Of a DNA stretch of 64,000 bases, positions 49,242 to 60,016 are shown piece by piece; the first letter of the stretch is position 1, and each line of letters starts with the position of its first letter. The notes under the pieces were generated by a model. The model saw only the letters and a program-made list of their open reading frames with translations. It ran no database searches and was not told the origin of the DNA. The position numbers and the translations under genes are program-made. Location: NCBI GenBank assembly GCA_947623455.1, contig OX392528.1, positions 55,632,322 through 55,696,321 of the forward strand, in the 5' to 3' direction. The DNA is from Mimachlamys varia. Its lineage: Eukaryota; Mollusca; Bivalvia; Pectinida; Pectinidae.

Positions 49242-49633
49242 TGGTATTTGGTCCATTATACATTGCGCTTAAAAAAGTATTTTGATCCATGATATCATTG
49301 GGCTTAAAAAAGTATTTTGGTCCATGATATCATTGGGCTTAAAAATGTATTTTGGTCCATGATATCATTTAAAAGTATCAGAATGACTTTGTGTAACATA
49401 CGAAACATATGTGAGGACTTCTTTTAATTTGGTGATTTTCCATTATAAAGTACCATATACTATGTATACAACAATGGTCCAATGTCTGGTAATAAAGCCA
49501 TCCAAATTGATGTAGTTCTGTAGGAATGTCAAAAAATACCTTTTCATCGTCTTGTAATTAAGTCCCCAGCCCCTACTCTGAGGCAGAGATGATGTGTTTA
49601 TTGCAGGGTAACTATGGTATTTTGTAGGACAGC

Positions 49634-49731
49634 TAGTCCATTCATCCCTTAAATTTCATAACGAACTGTTCCAATCTTTAAATTGGAGGAGTTTCAATGT
49701 ATCTAAATTCCTCAGGGTTAAGAAGTTAAGT
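49634..49731. mobile_element. 90-bp palindromic mini-element, copy 5 (diverged)
   Basis: CATTCATCCCTTAAATTTCA, GAACTGTTCCAATCTTTAAA and CTCAGGGTTAAGAAGTTAA follow the layout of the family, closest to the copy at 12692. Confidence 0.5.
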
Positions 49732-49829
49732 TTGGCTAAACTCATGAAGATTTCTCTGTACTGTTTTAATATCTGTACCCACTTAAACCCTTAAAGTATA
49801 TACAGCATCAGCGCAGTCATGGTGTTTTA

Positions 49830-52800
49830 AACAAGAGGCCCAATGGGCCTGCATCGCTCACCTGGTATCAATCTCTGACTTATATTATAGTGTAACCCTA
49901 AAGTCCCCTAAAATCTTTTAATGTAAGACATTTAGAAGAACATCTTAAGATTTAAACATATTTTACCCCTGTGACCTTATAAGACAACATCATTTTCATT
50001 TTCAAATTTTGTTTGGCTTCATCCCAGGACGCTACCAGCCAAATATCATGTCACTAGGCAAATCAAGATCAAGGTCATTTCTTTTTGCAAACTTTGTCAG
50101 GCTTCATCCAAGAAACCTTTCAGCCAAATGTCATGCCTCTAGGGCTTTTGGTACTTCAGAAGAAGTTGTTTGAATGTTTTAACAGATTTGACCCCTGTGA
50201 CCTTGAATATAGGTCAAGGTCATTTCTTTTTGCAAACTTTGTCCGGCTTCATCCAAGGAACCTTTCAGCCAAATATCATGCTTCTAGGGCTTTTGGTATT
50301 TCAGAAGAAGTCGTTTAAAGGTTTTAAAAGATTTGACCCCTGTGACATTGAATATAGGTCAAGGTCATTTCTTTTCACAAACTTTGTCGGGCTTCATCCA
50401 AGGAAACTTTCAGCCAAATATCATGCTTCTAGGGCTTTTGGTATTTCAGAACAAGTCGTTTGCAGGTTTCAACAGATTTGACTCCTGTGACTTTGAATAT
50501 AGGTCAGGGTCATTTCTTTTCGCAAACTTTGTCGGGTTTCATCCAAGGAACCTTTCAGCCAAATATCATGCTTCTAGGGCTTTTGGTATTTCAGAAGAAG
50601 TCGTTTAAAGGTTTTAACAGATTTGACCCCTGTGACCTTGAATAAAGGTCAAGGTCATTTCTTTTCGCAAACTTTGTCGGGCTTCATCCAAGGAACCTTT
50701 CAGCCAAATATCATGCTTCTAGGGCTTTTGGTATTTCAGAAGAAGTCGTTTAAAGGTTTTAACAGATTTGACCCCTGTGACCTTGAATAAAGGTCAAGGT
50801 CATTTCTTTTCGCAAACTTTGTCCGGCTTCATCCAAGGAACCTTTCAGCCAAATATCATGCTTCTAGGGCTTTTGGTATTTCAGAAGAAGTCGTTTAAAG
50901 GTTTTAACAGATTTGACCCCTGTGACCTTGAATAAAAGTCAAGGTCATTTCTTTTCGCAAACTTTGTCCGGCTTCATCCAAGGAACCTTTCAGCCAAATA
51001 TCATGCTTCTAGGGCTTTTGGTATTTCAGAACAAGTCGTTTGCAGGTTTCAACAGATTTGACTCCTGTGACCTTGAATATAGGTCAGGGTCATTTCTTTT
51101 CGCAAACTTTGTCGGGCTTCATCCAAGGAAACTTTCAGCCAAATATCATGCTTCTAGGGCTTTTGGTATTTCAGAACAAGTCGTTTGCAGGTTTCAACAG
51201 ATTTGACTCCTGTGACCTTGAATATAGGTCAGGGTCATTTCTTTTCGCAAACTTTGTCGGGTTTCATCCAAGGAACCTTTCAGCCAAATATCATGCTTCT
51301 AGGGCTTTTGGTATTTCAGAAGAAGTCGTTTAAAGGTTTTAACAGATTTGACCCCTGTGACCTTGAATAAAGGTCAAGGTCATTTCTTTTCGCAAACTTT
51401 GTCGGGCTTCATCCAAGGAACCTTTCAGCCAAATATCAAGCTTCTAGGGCTTTTGGTATTTCAGAAGAAGTCGTTTAAAGGTTTTAACAGATTTGACCTC
51501 TATGACCTTGAATAAAGGTCAAGGTCATTTCTTTTCGCAAACTTTGTCGGGCTTCATCCAAGGAACCTTTCAGCCAAATATCATGCTTCTAGGGCTTTTG
51601 GTATTTCAGAAGAAGTCGTTTAAAGGTTTTAACAGATTTGACCCCTGTGACCTTGAATAAAGGTCAAGGTCATTTCTTTTCGCAAACTTTGTCCGGCTTC
51701 ATCCAAGGAACCTTTCAGCCAAATATCATGCTTCTAGGGCTTTTGGTATTTCAGAAGAAGTCGTTTAAAGGTTTTAACAGATTTGACTCCTGTGACCTTG
51801 AATATAGGTCAATGTCATTTCTTTTCGCAAACTTTGTCCGGCTTCATCCAAGGGACATTTCAGCCAAATATCATGCTTCTAGGGCTTTTGGTATTTCAGA
51901 ACAAGTCGTTTGCAGGTTTCAACAGATTTGACTCCTGTGACCTTGAATATAGGTCAGGGTCATTTCTTTTCACAAACTTTGTCGGGCTTCATCCAAGGAA
52001 CCTTTCAGCCAAATATCATGCTTCTAGGGCTTTTGGTATTTCAGAACAAGTCGTTTGCAGGTTTCAACAGATTTGACTCCTGTGACCTTGAATATAGGTC
52101 AGGGTCATTTCTTTTCGCAAACTTTGTCGGGTTTCATCCAAGGAACCTTTCAGCCAAATATCATGCTTCTAGGGCTTTTGGTATTTCAGAAGAAGTCGTT
52201 TAAAGGTTTTAACAGATTTGACCCCTGTGACCTTGAATAAAGGTCAAGGTCATTTCTTTTCGCAAACTTTGTCGGGTTTCATCCAAGGAACCTTTCAGCC
52301 AAATATCAAGCTTCTAGGGCTTTTGGTATTTCAGAAGAAGTCGTTTAAAGGTTTTAACAGATTTGAATCCTGTGACCTTGAATATAAGTCAAGGTCATTT
52401 CTTTTCACAGACTTTGTCCGGCTTTATCCAAGGAACCTTTCAGCCAAATATCATGCTTCTAGGGCTTTTGGTATTTCAGAAGAAGTCGTTTAAAGGTTTT
52501 AACAGATTTGAATCCTGTGACCTTGAATATAGGTCAAGGTCATTTCTTTTCGCAAACTTTGTCGGGCTTCATCCAAGGAACCTTTCAGCCAAATGTCATG
52601 CTTCTAGGGCTTTTGGTATTTCAGAAGAAGTCGTTTAAAGGTTTTAACAGATTTGACCCCTGTGACCTTGAATAAAAGTCAAGGTCATTTCTTTTCGCAA
52701 ACTTTGTCCGGCTTCATCCAAGGAACCCTTCAGCCAAATATCATGCTTCTAGGGCTTTTAGTATTTCAGAAGAAGTCGTTTAAAGGTTTTAACAGATTTG

Positions 52801-55097
52801 ACCCCTGTGACCTTGAATAAAGGTCAAGGTCATTTCTTTTCGCAAACTTTGTCCGGCTTCATCCAAGGAACCTTTCAGCCAAATATCATGCTTCTAGGGC
52901 TTTTGGTATTTCAGAAGAAGTCGTTTAAAGGTTTTAACAGATTTGAATCCTGTGACCTTGAATATAGGTCAAGGTCATTTCTTTTCGCAAACTTTGTCCA
53001 GCTTCATCCAAGGAACCTTTCAGCCAAATATCATGCTTCTAGGGCTTTTGGTATTTCAGAAGAAGTCGTTTAAAGGTTTTAACAGATTTGACCCCTGTGA
53101 CCTTGAATAAAGGTCAAGGTCATTTCTTTTCGCAAACTTTGTCCGGCTTCATCCAAGGAACCTTTCAGCCAAATATCATGCTTCTAGGGCTTTTGGTATT
53201 TCAGAAGAAGTCGTTTAAAGGTTTTAACAGATTTGACCCCTGTGACCTTGAATAAAGGTCAAGGTCATTTCTTTTCGCAAACTTTGTCGGGCTTCATCCA
53301 AGGAACCTTTCAGCCAAATATCATGCTTCTAGGGCTTTTGGTATTTCAGAAGAAGTCGTTTAAAGGTTTTAACAGATTTGACTCCTGTGACCTTGAATAT
53401 AGGTCAATGTCATTTCTTTTCGCAAACTTTGTCCGGCTTCATCCAAGGGACATTTCAGCCAAATATCATGCTTCTAGGGCTTTTGGTATTTCAGAAGAAG
53501 TCGTTTAAAGGTTTTAACAGATTTGACCCCTGTGACCTTGAATAAAGGTCAAGGTCATTTCTTTTCGCAAACTTTGTCCGGCTTCATCCAAGGAAACTTT
53601 CAGCCATATATCATGCTTCTAGGGCTTTTGGTATTTCAGAAGAAGTCGTTTAAAGGTTTTAACAGATTTGACCCCTGTGACCTTGAATATAAGTCAAGGT
53701 CATTTCTTTTCGCAAACTTTGTCCGGCTTCATCCAAGGAACCTTTCAGCCAAATATCATGCTTCTAGGGCTTTTGGTATTTCAGAAGAAGTCGTTTAAAG
53801 GTTTTAACAGATTTGAATCCTGTGACCTTGAATATAGGTCAAGGTCATTTCTTTTCGCAAACTTTGTCCGGCTTCATCCAAGGAACCTTTCAGCCAAATA
53901 TCAAGCTTCTAGGAATTTTGGTATTTCAGAAGAAGTCGTTTAAAGATTTTTACAGATTTGACTCCTGTGACCTTGAATATAAGTCAAGGTAATTTCTTTT
54001 CGCAAACTTTGTCCGGCTTCATCCAAGGAACCTTTCAGCCAAATATCATGCTTCTAGGGCTTTTGGTATTTCAGAAGAAGTCCTTTAAAGGTTTTAACAG
54101 ATTTGAATCCTGTGACCTTGAATATAGGTCAAGGTCATTTCTTTTCGCAAACTTTGTCGGGCTTCATCCAAGGAACCTTTCAGCCAAATATCATGCTTCT
54201 AGGGCTTTTGGTATTTCAGAAGAAGTCGTTTAAAGGTTTTAACAGATTTGACCCCTGTGACCTTGAATAAAGGTCAAGGTCATTTCTTTTCGCAAACTTT
54301 GTCCGGCTTCATCCAAGGAACCTTTCAGCCAAATATCATGCTTCTAGGGCTTTTGGTATTTCAGAAGAAGTCGTTTAAAGGTTTTAACAGATTTGACCCC
54401 TGTGACCTTGAATAAAGGTCAAGGTCATTTCTTTTCGCAAACTTTGTCAGGCTTCATCCAAGGAACCTTTCAGCCATATATCATGCTTCTAGGGCTTTTG
54501 GTATTTCAGAAGAAGTCGTTTAAAGGTTTTAACAGATTTGACCCCTGTGACCTTGAATATAAGTCAAGGTCATTTCTTTTCGCAAACTTTGTCGGGCTTC
54601 ATCCAAGGGACATTTCAGCCAAATATCATGTTTCTAGGGCTTTTGGTATTTCAGAAGAAGTCGTTTAAAGGTTAAAATAGATTTAACCTCACGGTGACCT
54701 TGAATATTGGTCAAGGTCATTTCTTTTCGCAAACTTTATTTGGCTTCATCTAAGGAAGCTACTGGTCAAATATGAAGTCTCTATGCCTGACAGTATTTTA
54801 TAAGAAGTTGTTTGAATGTTTCGACATTTTTGACCCCTGTGACCTTGAAATTAGGTCAAAGTGATTTTTTTTCGCAAACTTTGTTCAGCTCCTTCCAAGA
54901 AATCTACCAGCCAAATTTCATGTCACTGGGCCTTTCAGTATTTTAGAAGAAGTCGTTTAAAGGAAAAAGTTGACGGACGCAGGACGGACGGACGGACGGA
55001 CGACGGACGACGGACGGACGGGCGGACGGACGGACGGACGGACGACGGACGCTGCACCATCACATAAGCTCACTTGGCCCTTCGGGCCAGGTGAGCT
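49830..55097 (-). mobile_element. Hairpin-ended element with 145-bp tandem core, copy B
   Basis: Same element as 42252-45026 in opposite orientation. It starts AACAAGAGGCCCAATGGGCC TGCATCGCTCACC, carries about 33 copies of the 145-bp unit (about 50060-54690), a unique arm, a (GGAC/GACG)n microsatellite at 54975-55050, and ends in the AGCTCAC hairpin at 55067-55097. Variant units recur in blocks: the unit with TCAATGTCATTT and AAGGGACATTTC is at about 51800 and again about 53400, 11 units apart. With copy A it makes a large inverted repeat with a 4.8-kb spacer. No protein is encoded. Confidence 0.87.
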
Positions 55098-55548
55098 AAA
55101 AATTGTCTTTCCTTGTAAAAATACAATAAAAGAATGAAAAATACATGTGATTCTATCAAGGACATGGAGATACACATATAGAATCTCAATACCTATTTTT
55201 GATTAGACATCGGTATTATATTGGATCCCTTTCCAAAATCGCTGTTTTGTTTAGACAGTTTTCACTGTAGTAGATTTCTGTTTCTATGGTATTTCTTACA
55301 TGGTATGGTATCACCTAACCACTGCTAACACATATCTATCAGTGCAGTTATATATGATTTTCACTTCAACATGCACGTTCATAATTTATACATGTATTAC
55401 AGTATATATTATATATTTATATTATATATATTAGAGTGAATAGTTTAGACAGAAATTCCTCAAAAAATGTTCTTTGTAAACTATGTTGTTTGAATGAAAG
55501 TCTTCTGAAATGGTTGATATATGGCTACTCCTGAGATGGTTGCCATGA

Positions 55549-57988
55549 CTACTCCACAGGTTTGAGCGTGATCTGTAAAACCAGTGTATTGTCAACCAAC
55601 AGGGGAGAGTTCAACTCGTTCAGCTCGGCTACTGTAATCTTCTTGTCCATTTCGGTGTCCGCCGTGTATCTTGTCTTCGAGAAATTCTTTTTTCCGGATA
55701 CAGTGTGTATAAGTTCAGACTTACTCACAACAGAGAGCAGGTACTCAACAGGCCGCGGCTGGTCAAGAATAAGATTGGAGTAGATCACACAGCGAAAGTC
55801 CTCAGCAGTAGAAGAGTACCCTTTGGGGTATACTTTGAGCTCCCATTCCCAGGTCTGAGGTGGGAAAGTGGAGGATCGTGTTGTGAAGCGGAAGCTCACC
55901 TCTGCCCCTCTAGGTATTGCTGAAAACATAGGCACAACAAAGCGCTTGTCCCATCTCAAATCTGTGTAGTTACGTAGTAAGAAGCAAGGTCCGTGAAACT
56001 CTTTAACCAGAGATCTCTGTGTTAATGGCAGAGCATGATATTTGTATGCAGTCATGAAATGTTTTTGAAACAGATTTTTGTTCTTCGTGACGATATCCGA
56101 AGCCTCAATTTCAGTCAACTGTTCGGGTGTCATCATTGGAAACCGAATGTATTCTACAACTATTTTGAGACACTGGGAGAGACGTTTCGGATGCTGTGAA
56201 GAATTCAGCCACTTCAAGGTAGCATTCCACAATTCAAATTCATCTTTAATGGAAAGGGATGAACTTTTTAGGAATTCAATGAGTTGCTCTTTATCAAGTT
56301 GACCCCATTCCCTCTCCCACTCGACTGAAGCAATGATGTCGTCCATTTTTTCCGAAAGTGCAGTTACACAGGAACTTATGAGTCGCTGGTGGTAGCACTT
56401 TGTGGCGTACTGAAACCACACATGGAACACGTCCTTGAGCTGTAGTTTTGGTATGATACAGGTGCAGGCGAAGTTGATACACACCTCCTGTAAGTCCTTC
56501 ACATTGTACTTGTCAGCGAGGACCAGAACTGGTAGCGTACTCTCCATGTTCAGTCGAATGTGACAGCTGTACAGGAACGTGAGGAAGCGTGGAAACATAC
56601 TCACACATATACTGTCTTCCACTAGTTCTAGCTCCTACGAAAATACAGAAAAAAAAATCAGTTACAAAATATACATATACTCTTACTCTGGTGAAAATAT
56701 GGGAAAATGTTCAGTTGGGAAATGTACTATCACATGAAAGAAAGTGATATACTGTTCACAAATTATCAATACAGTGACTGAAAGAATATCATGTGATACA
56801 AAATAATAATGTGACATGTCTTAACTGAACTGTGTATAGTCTGGAAAACAATTAATCAGATCCTTGTTTGAACATGCAGTTTGCATTCAGTTCATGATCA
56901 CTTCCCTACAAAATGGACCATGCATGCTAACAAAAACACATTAGCTATCATAGCTTATAAACTTACCACTGAACACACAGGGCTTTTTTCTGAGGGCATT
57001 TTGGGGCTGTTAATGGGCCCCATTCCCAATTGAAATTGTTTCATATTTAAACTAAACTCCCAAAATTTGCAGTTTACTTCTGAAAATATGTTTTCCTAAT
57101 TCATCTATTTTCTTCCCAAAATCAGACCAAAAGGCCCCTTTCCAAAGTGATCAGAAAAAGCCCTGACATAGTATTCATCATAGAATCATATCTAGTATTA
57201 CATACCTGTTACCCTCATTAGGAAGGAGACTACTCCTTCATTTTGACCAAAATTTACCAATCTCCCTCAAAATCTCCCTTATTTAAGTCCCAATTCACAC
57301 AATCTCAAAATCTACATCCTGTGGTCAAATGATCTCCTAATAACTGCAGTGTATGTGTAATGACCATAACAGGTATGTCTGGATCAAATGAAGACTGTGA
57401 AATTATTTTGATACATAAAAAGACAAAATGAGCAATGCAGTTAATAAATTTCAGTCGCATTTCACTCACTTTTATTTTATTTCATTTCACTCACTTTCTC
57501 CCTCATTAGAAATGTGGAATGATGAAGATCTCCCTTCTTGTAGGTTTCAGAGGTTAACATCAGTAAATGACACTGGTACGTATATTAATGGTGATAGTGT
57601 TCACACTGATGTGTATGACGAAAATACCCACCTTTTCCTGTGAGTCTTTCCATTGGTCACTTAGCATTCTCTCAAACACATCGCTTGACCGCACCAAAAT
57701 CAACTTATGGGCATAAAACCGGTTTCCACCAACTATGAGAATAACATCACTAAGTAGAGAATTGTTGAAGAATTTTCCCTGGTCACTAAGAGCCTGTCTC
57801 TCGTTGCCATAGCAATCGATGCCCTCTGGACTGGTGACAGAGAGTGCTGTTGGTGAGGGAGTGGACACAGCGGTTGCTAAGGGAGGATGCTGTCCAGCTG
57901 AGGGCAGTTGTACCTGGATCTGACCTGCATTCTGTACCAAAGATGCGGCCTCCAGGTTCAGAGGCTGGATATTAGGTGGGGAGGCCAT
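55549..57988 (-). CDS. BTBD17-like BTB-BACK protein
   Basis: Two coding exons on the minus strand, 57988-57632 and 56634-55549 (stop TAG 55551-55549), joined in frame GAA AAG|gtgggt ... tcgtag|GAG; 480 residues against 478 in human BTBD17. Residues 1-65 are Pro/Ser/Ala-rich with no signal peptide, unlike vertebrate BTBD17. Then comes a BTB domain (about 75-160: NNSLLSDVILIVGGNRFYAH, with KLILVRSSDVFERML), a BACK domain (about 180-290: LSIKDEFELWNATLKWL, YIRFPMMTPEQLTEI) and a C-terminal beta-rich region beginning GPCFLLRNYTDLRWDKRFV and ending NTLVLQITLKPVE, similar to the BTBD17 end. BTB-BACK proteins without kelch repeats often act in protein complexes or as CUL3 adaptors; the partner of this one is unknown. 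The start is the first ATG in the open exon. Upstream (57989-58465) nothing was recognised. Confidence 0.82.
56978..57165. mobile_element. MITE with CAGGGCTTTTT ends, copy 2, in BTBD17-like intron
   Basis: CAGGGCTTTTTTCTGAG at the left and GATCAGAAAAAGCCCTG at the right; GGGCCCCATTCCCAATTG and AAGGCCCCTTTCC are shared with 45157-45495. It is about 190 bases, a shorter deletion form. Confidence 0.75.
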
Positions 57989-58465
57989 TCATCCTAAAGA
58001 AAGCACAAAATCAATTAATATACTAGCCTGATGCTGTTCTAAATTGGTCTGTTTAAAAGGATTATATGCTTTCACTTTTTATCAATTTTGCCTATTTTTT
58101 AATCCATTGGTAAACAACTGATATATTTTCTCCAGTGAAAAAGAATCTTAAGACATTAATAATTAAATTTTGAATCTGCGGTGGTAGCTTATCTCCAACC
58201 CATCAAAAAACAATTTTAGACTATCTAAATTCCAACAATTGATAAGAATAATTTAAACCACTTAATTGCAATATTCTTTATCAATTACAGAACTGCATTT
58301 AGAAGTTCCTCTTTCAGAGTCTCACAAAGATTTTAGTGTGTACAGCTTTTATTGTGATTATGATTGGAATTTTTACATCATTTTGCTGATATACTGTACA
58401 TATAAATGTTAGATATTAATGAAATGATTTAATTGTAGTTTTGATTTTTGCAAGGCATATATATA

Positions 58466-58917
58466 CAGTGCACTCCTCTTTATATCATGTTGCATTTGTC
58501 AGACAAAAACATGATATTAATAGGAATTTGACATTAAGAGAAACATGTTTTCCCACTAAATCTAGTGCATTTCCAATCACCATAACTAAAAGTAAGCTTT
58601 TCAATGTACATATGAAGATTTTTCAGTATATAGATAACATTATTTCAATTAAAAATAATTTTGGGGATATTTTTAATTTTCTATGCAACATTTTGTACAA
58701 GTTGTATCAGAAATCATGGAAATTACATCATTTTCTGGATATTTTAGGTGATTGGTTAAGAAAAAACATGATATTAAGAGGAATTCACCTCAGAATACAT
58801 GATATTAACCAAATAAAATTACATAGATTATATATAGAGAGAAATGGTGCTTGGGGAAAAACATGATATAAAGAGAAATATGATATTAACAGGAGTGATA
58901 TTAAGTGGGGTCCACTG
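58466..58917 (+). mobile_element. pogo/Tigger-like non-autonomous element, copy 2
   Basis: CAGTGCACTCCTCTTTATAT at the left and ATATTAAGTGGGGTCCACTG at the right form inverted ends, bordered by TA on each side, the target typical of Tc1/mariner/pogo transposons. The 141-residue ORF overlapping it has no transposase motif. Confidence 0.75.
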
Positions 58918-58919
58918 TA

Positions 58920-60016
58920 TATATCTTATAATAGTTATCATTGCATCACATTAATTTAACAGCCCGACTTTTCACTGACTCTTAACACCAGACCAAATAT
59001 CTACAGACCAAGCATCTGGTACAAGACATTTAATGACAGACATGCATCTGTCAAAATGTTAAAATCTGGTGTACATGTTAGGAAACTCAGATGTAGTCTT
59101 CTTTTATAGATCTCTCTGTATAATATTTGATCGATACGGAAGGAGGATCAGTATTTTTTTTACTAGTTAATATTTTTGTACGAGTCTAGGCCTAAGGAGA
59201 TCAAAATAATTTCCAACAGATTGAATTGAGATATGACTGTCATCAGCTGTCAGATTCGTTTTCCGTATCAAAGACAATAAATGATAAATATCCATCAGTA
59301 ATCGGTAAGAAGTCGAACATACAGCACAAATTTTACATCATGTATTGACATAAAAGCTCACCATCCACTGGCGTCAGCATACATTAGTCATAGAGCTCAT
59401 CTGATCAACATAAACTGTTTGACGACAATATAACCGGAAGTAAGGTTTGTTTACGTTATTACCTCCCTTGTGTGGAACCGGCTCAAAGACAAACGAGAAG
59501 AATAGGAATGAGTGGGTAAGGTACATTATTACAAATATTTCGGAATCTTTTATTCTTTGACTGTTTATAACTTGTATTGCAAGTCGTATTGATTCACACG
59601 AATTGCCAAAGCTAATGCGATGTCAAAGACGTCCCGTCCCAAAGCATGCATCCCCAAAAACAGTAAAACGCACGTGCAGGTGTTGGGCCGGTGCCTGACA
59701 GCTGTACTGGGCTAGGTCCTACTAGTTTATCGGTGGAAACTGTTTTTGGTTTACTGATTGTTTTATTTCTGCTTTGTCATACGTCAGAATGATAGTACTT
59801 TCATCTAAAAAAAACAGCTTTTAGACACAGCTAGGGGGTGATGTACTCCTAAGAGGGATGAGGGAGGTGAGAATTTGTTACAGCAAGTTTTGGACCCAAG
59901 AGTTAAACTGTTCAGTTATCTTTTTCAGCCAGAAGAAATTAAATATACCAATTGCTGAATAAAAAGGCTTGGTAAATAAGTACCAAAGACAGCAGGTCAA
60001 GAGGTCAAGCAGAGAT
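58920..60016 (+). other. Region between divergent BTBD17-like and SARS2-like genes
   Basis: No coding exon. A possible untranslated exon of the synthetase gene ends at 59515 (GTGG|GTAAGG) and splices to a clean acceptor at 59928 (CTTTTTCAG), leaving 88 untranslated bases before ATG 60017. Both promoters should lie between 57989 and 59515. Splicing here is inferred from motifs only. Confidence 0.35.

Noticed and set aside
42655..54668. Many ORFs of about 91 residues (MTPVTLNIGQGHFFSQTL)
   Set aside because: They recur every 145 bases on the strand of each element copy and stop at the unit end; no domain, no independent start signal.
58441..58866. 141-residue ORF as a transposase
   Set aside because: Covers a non-autonomous element body; no DDE or DNA-binding motif seen.
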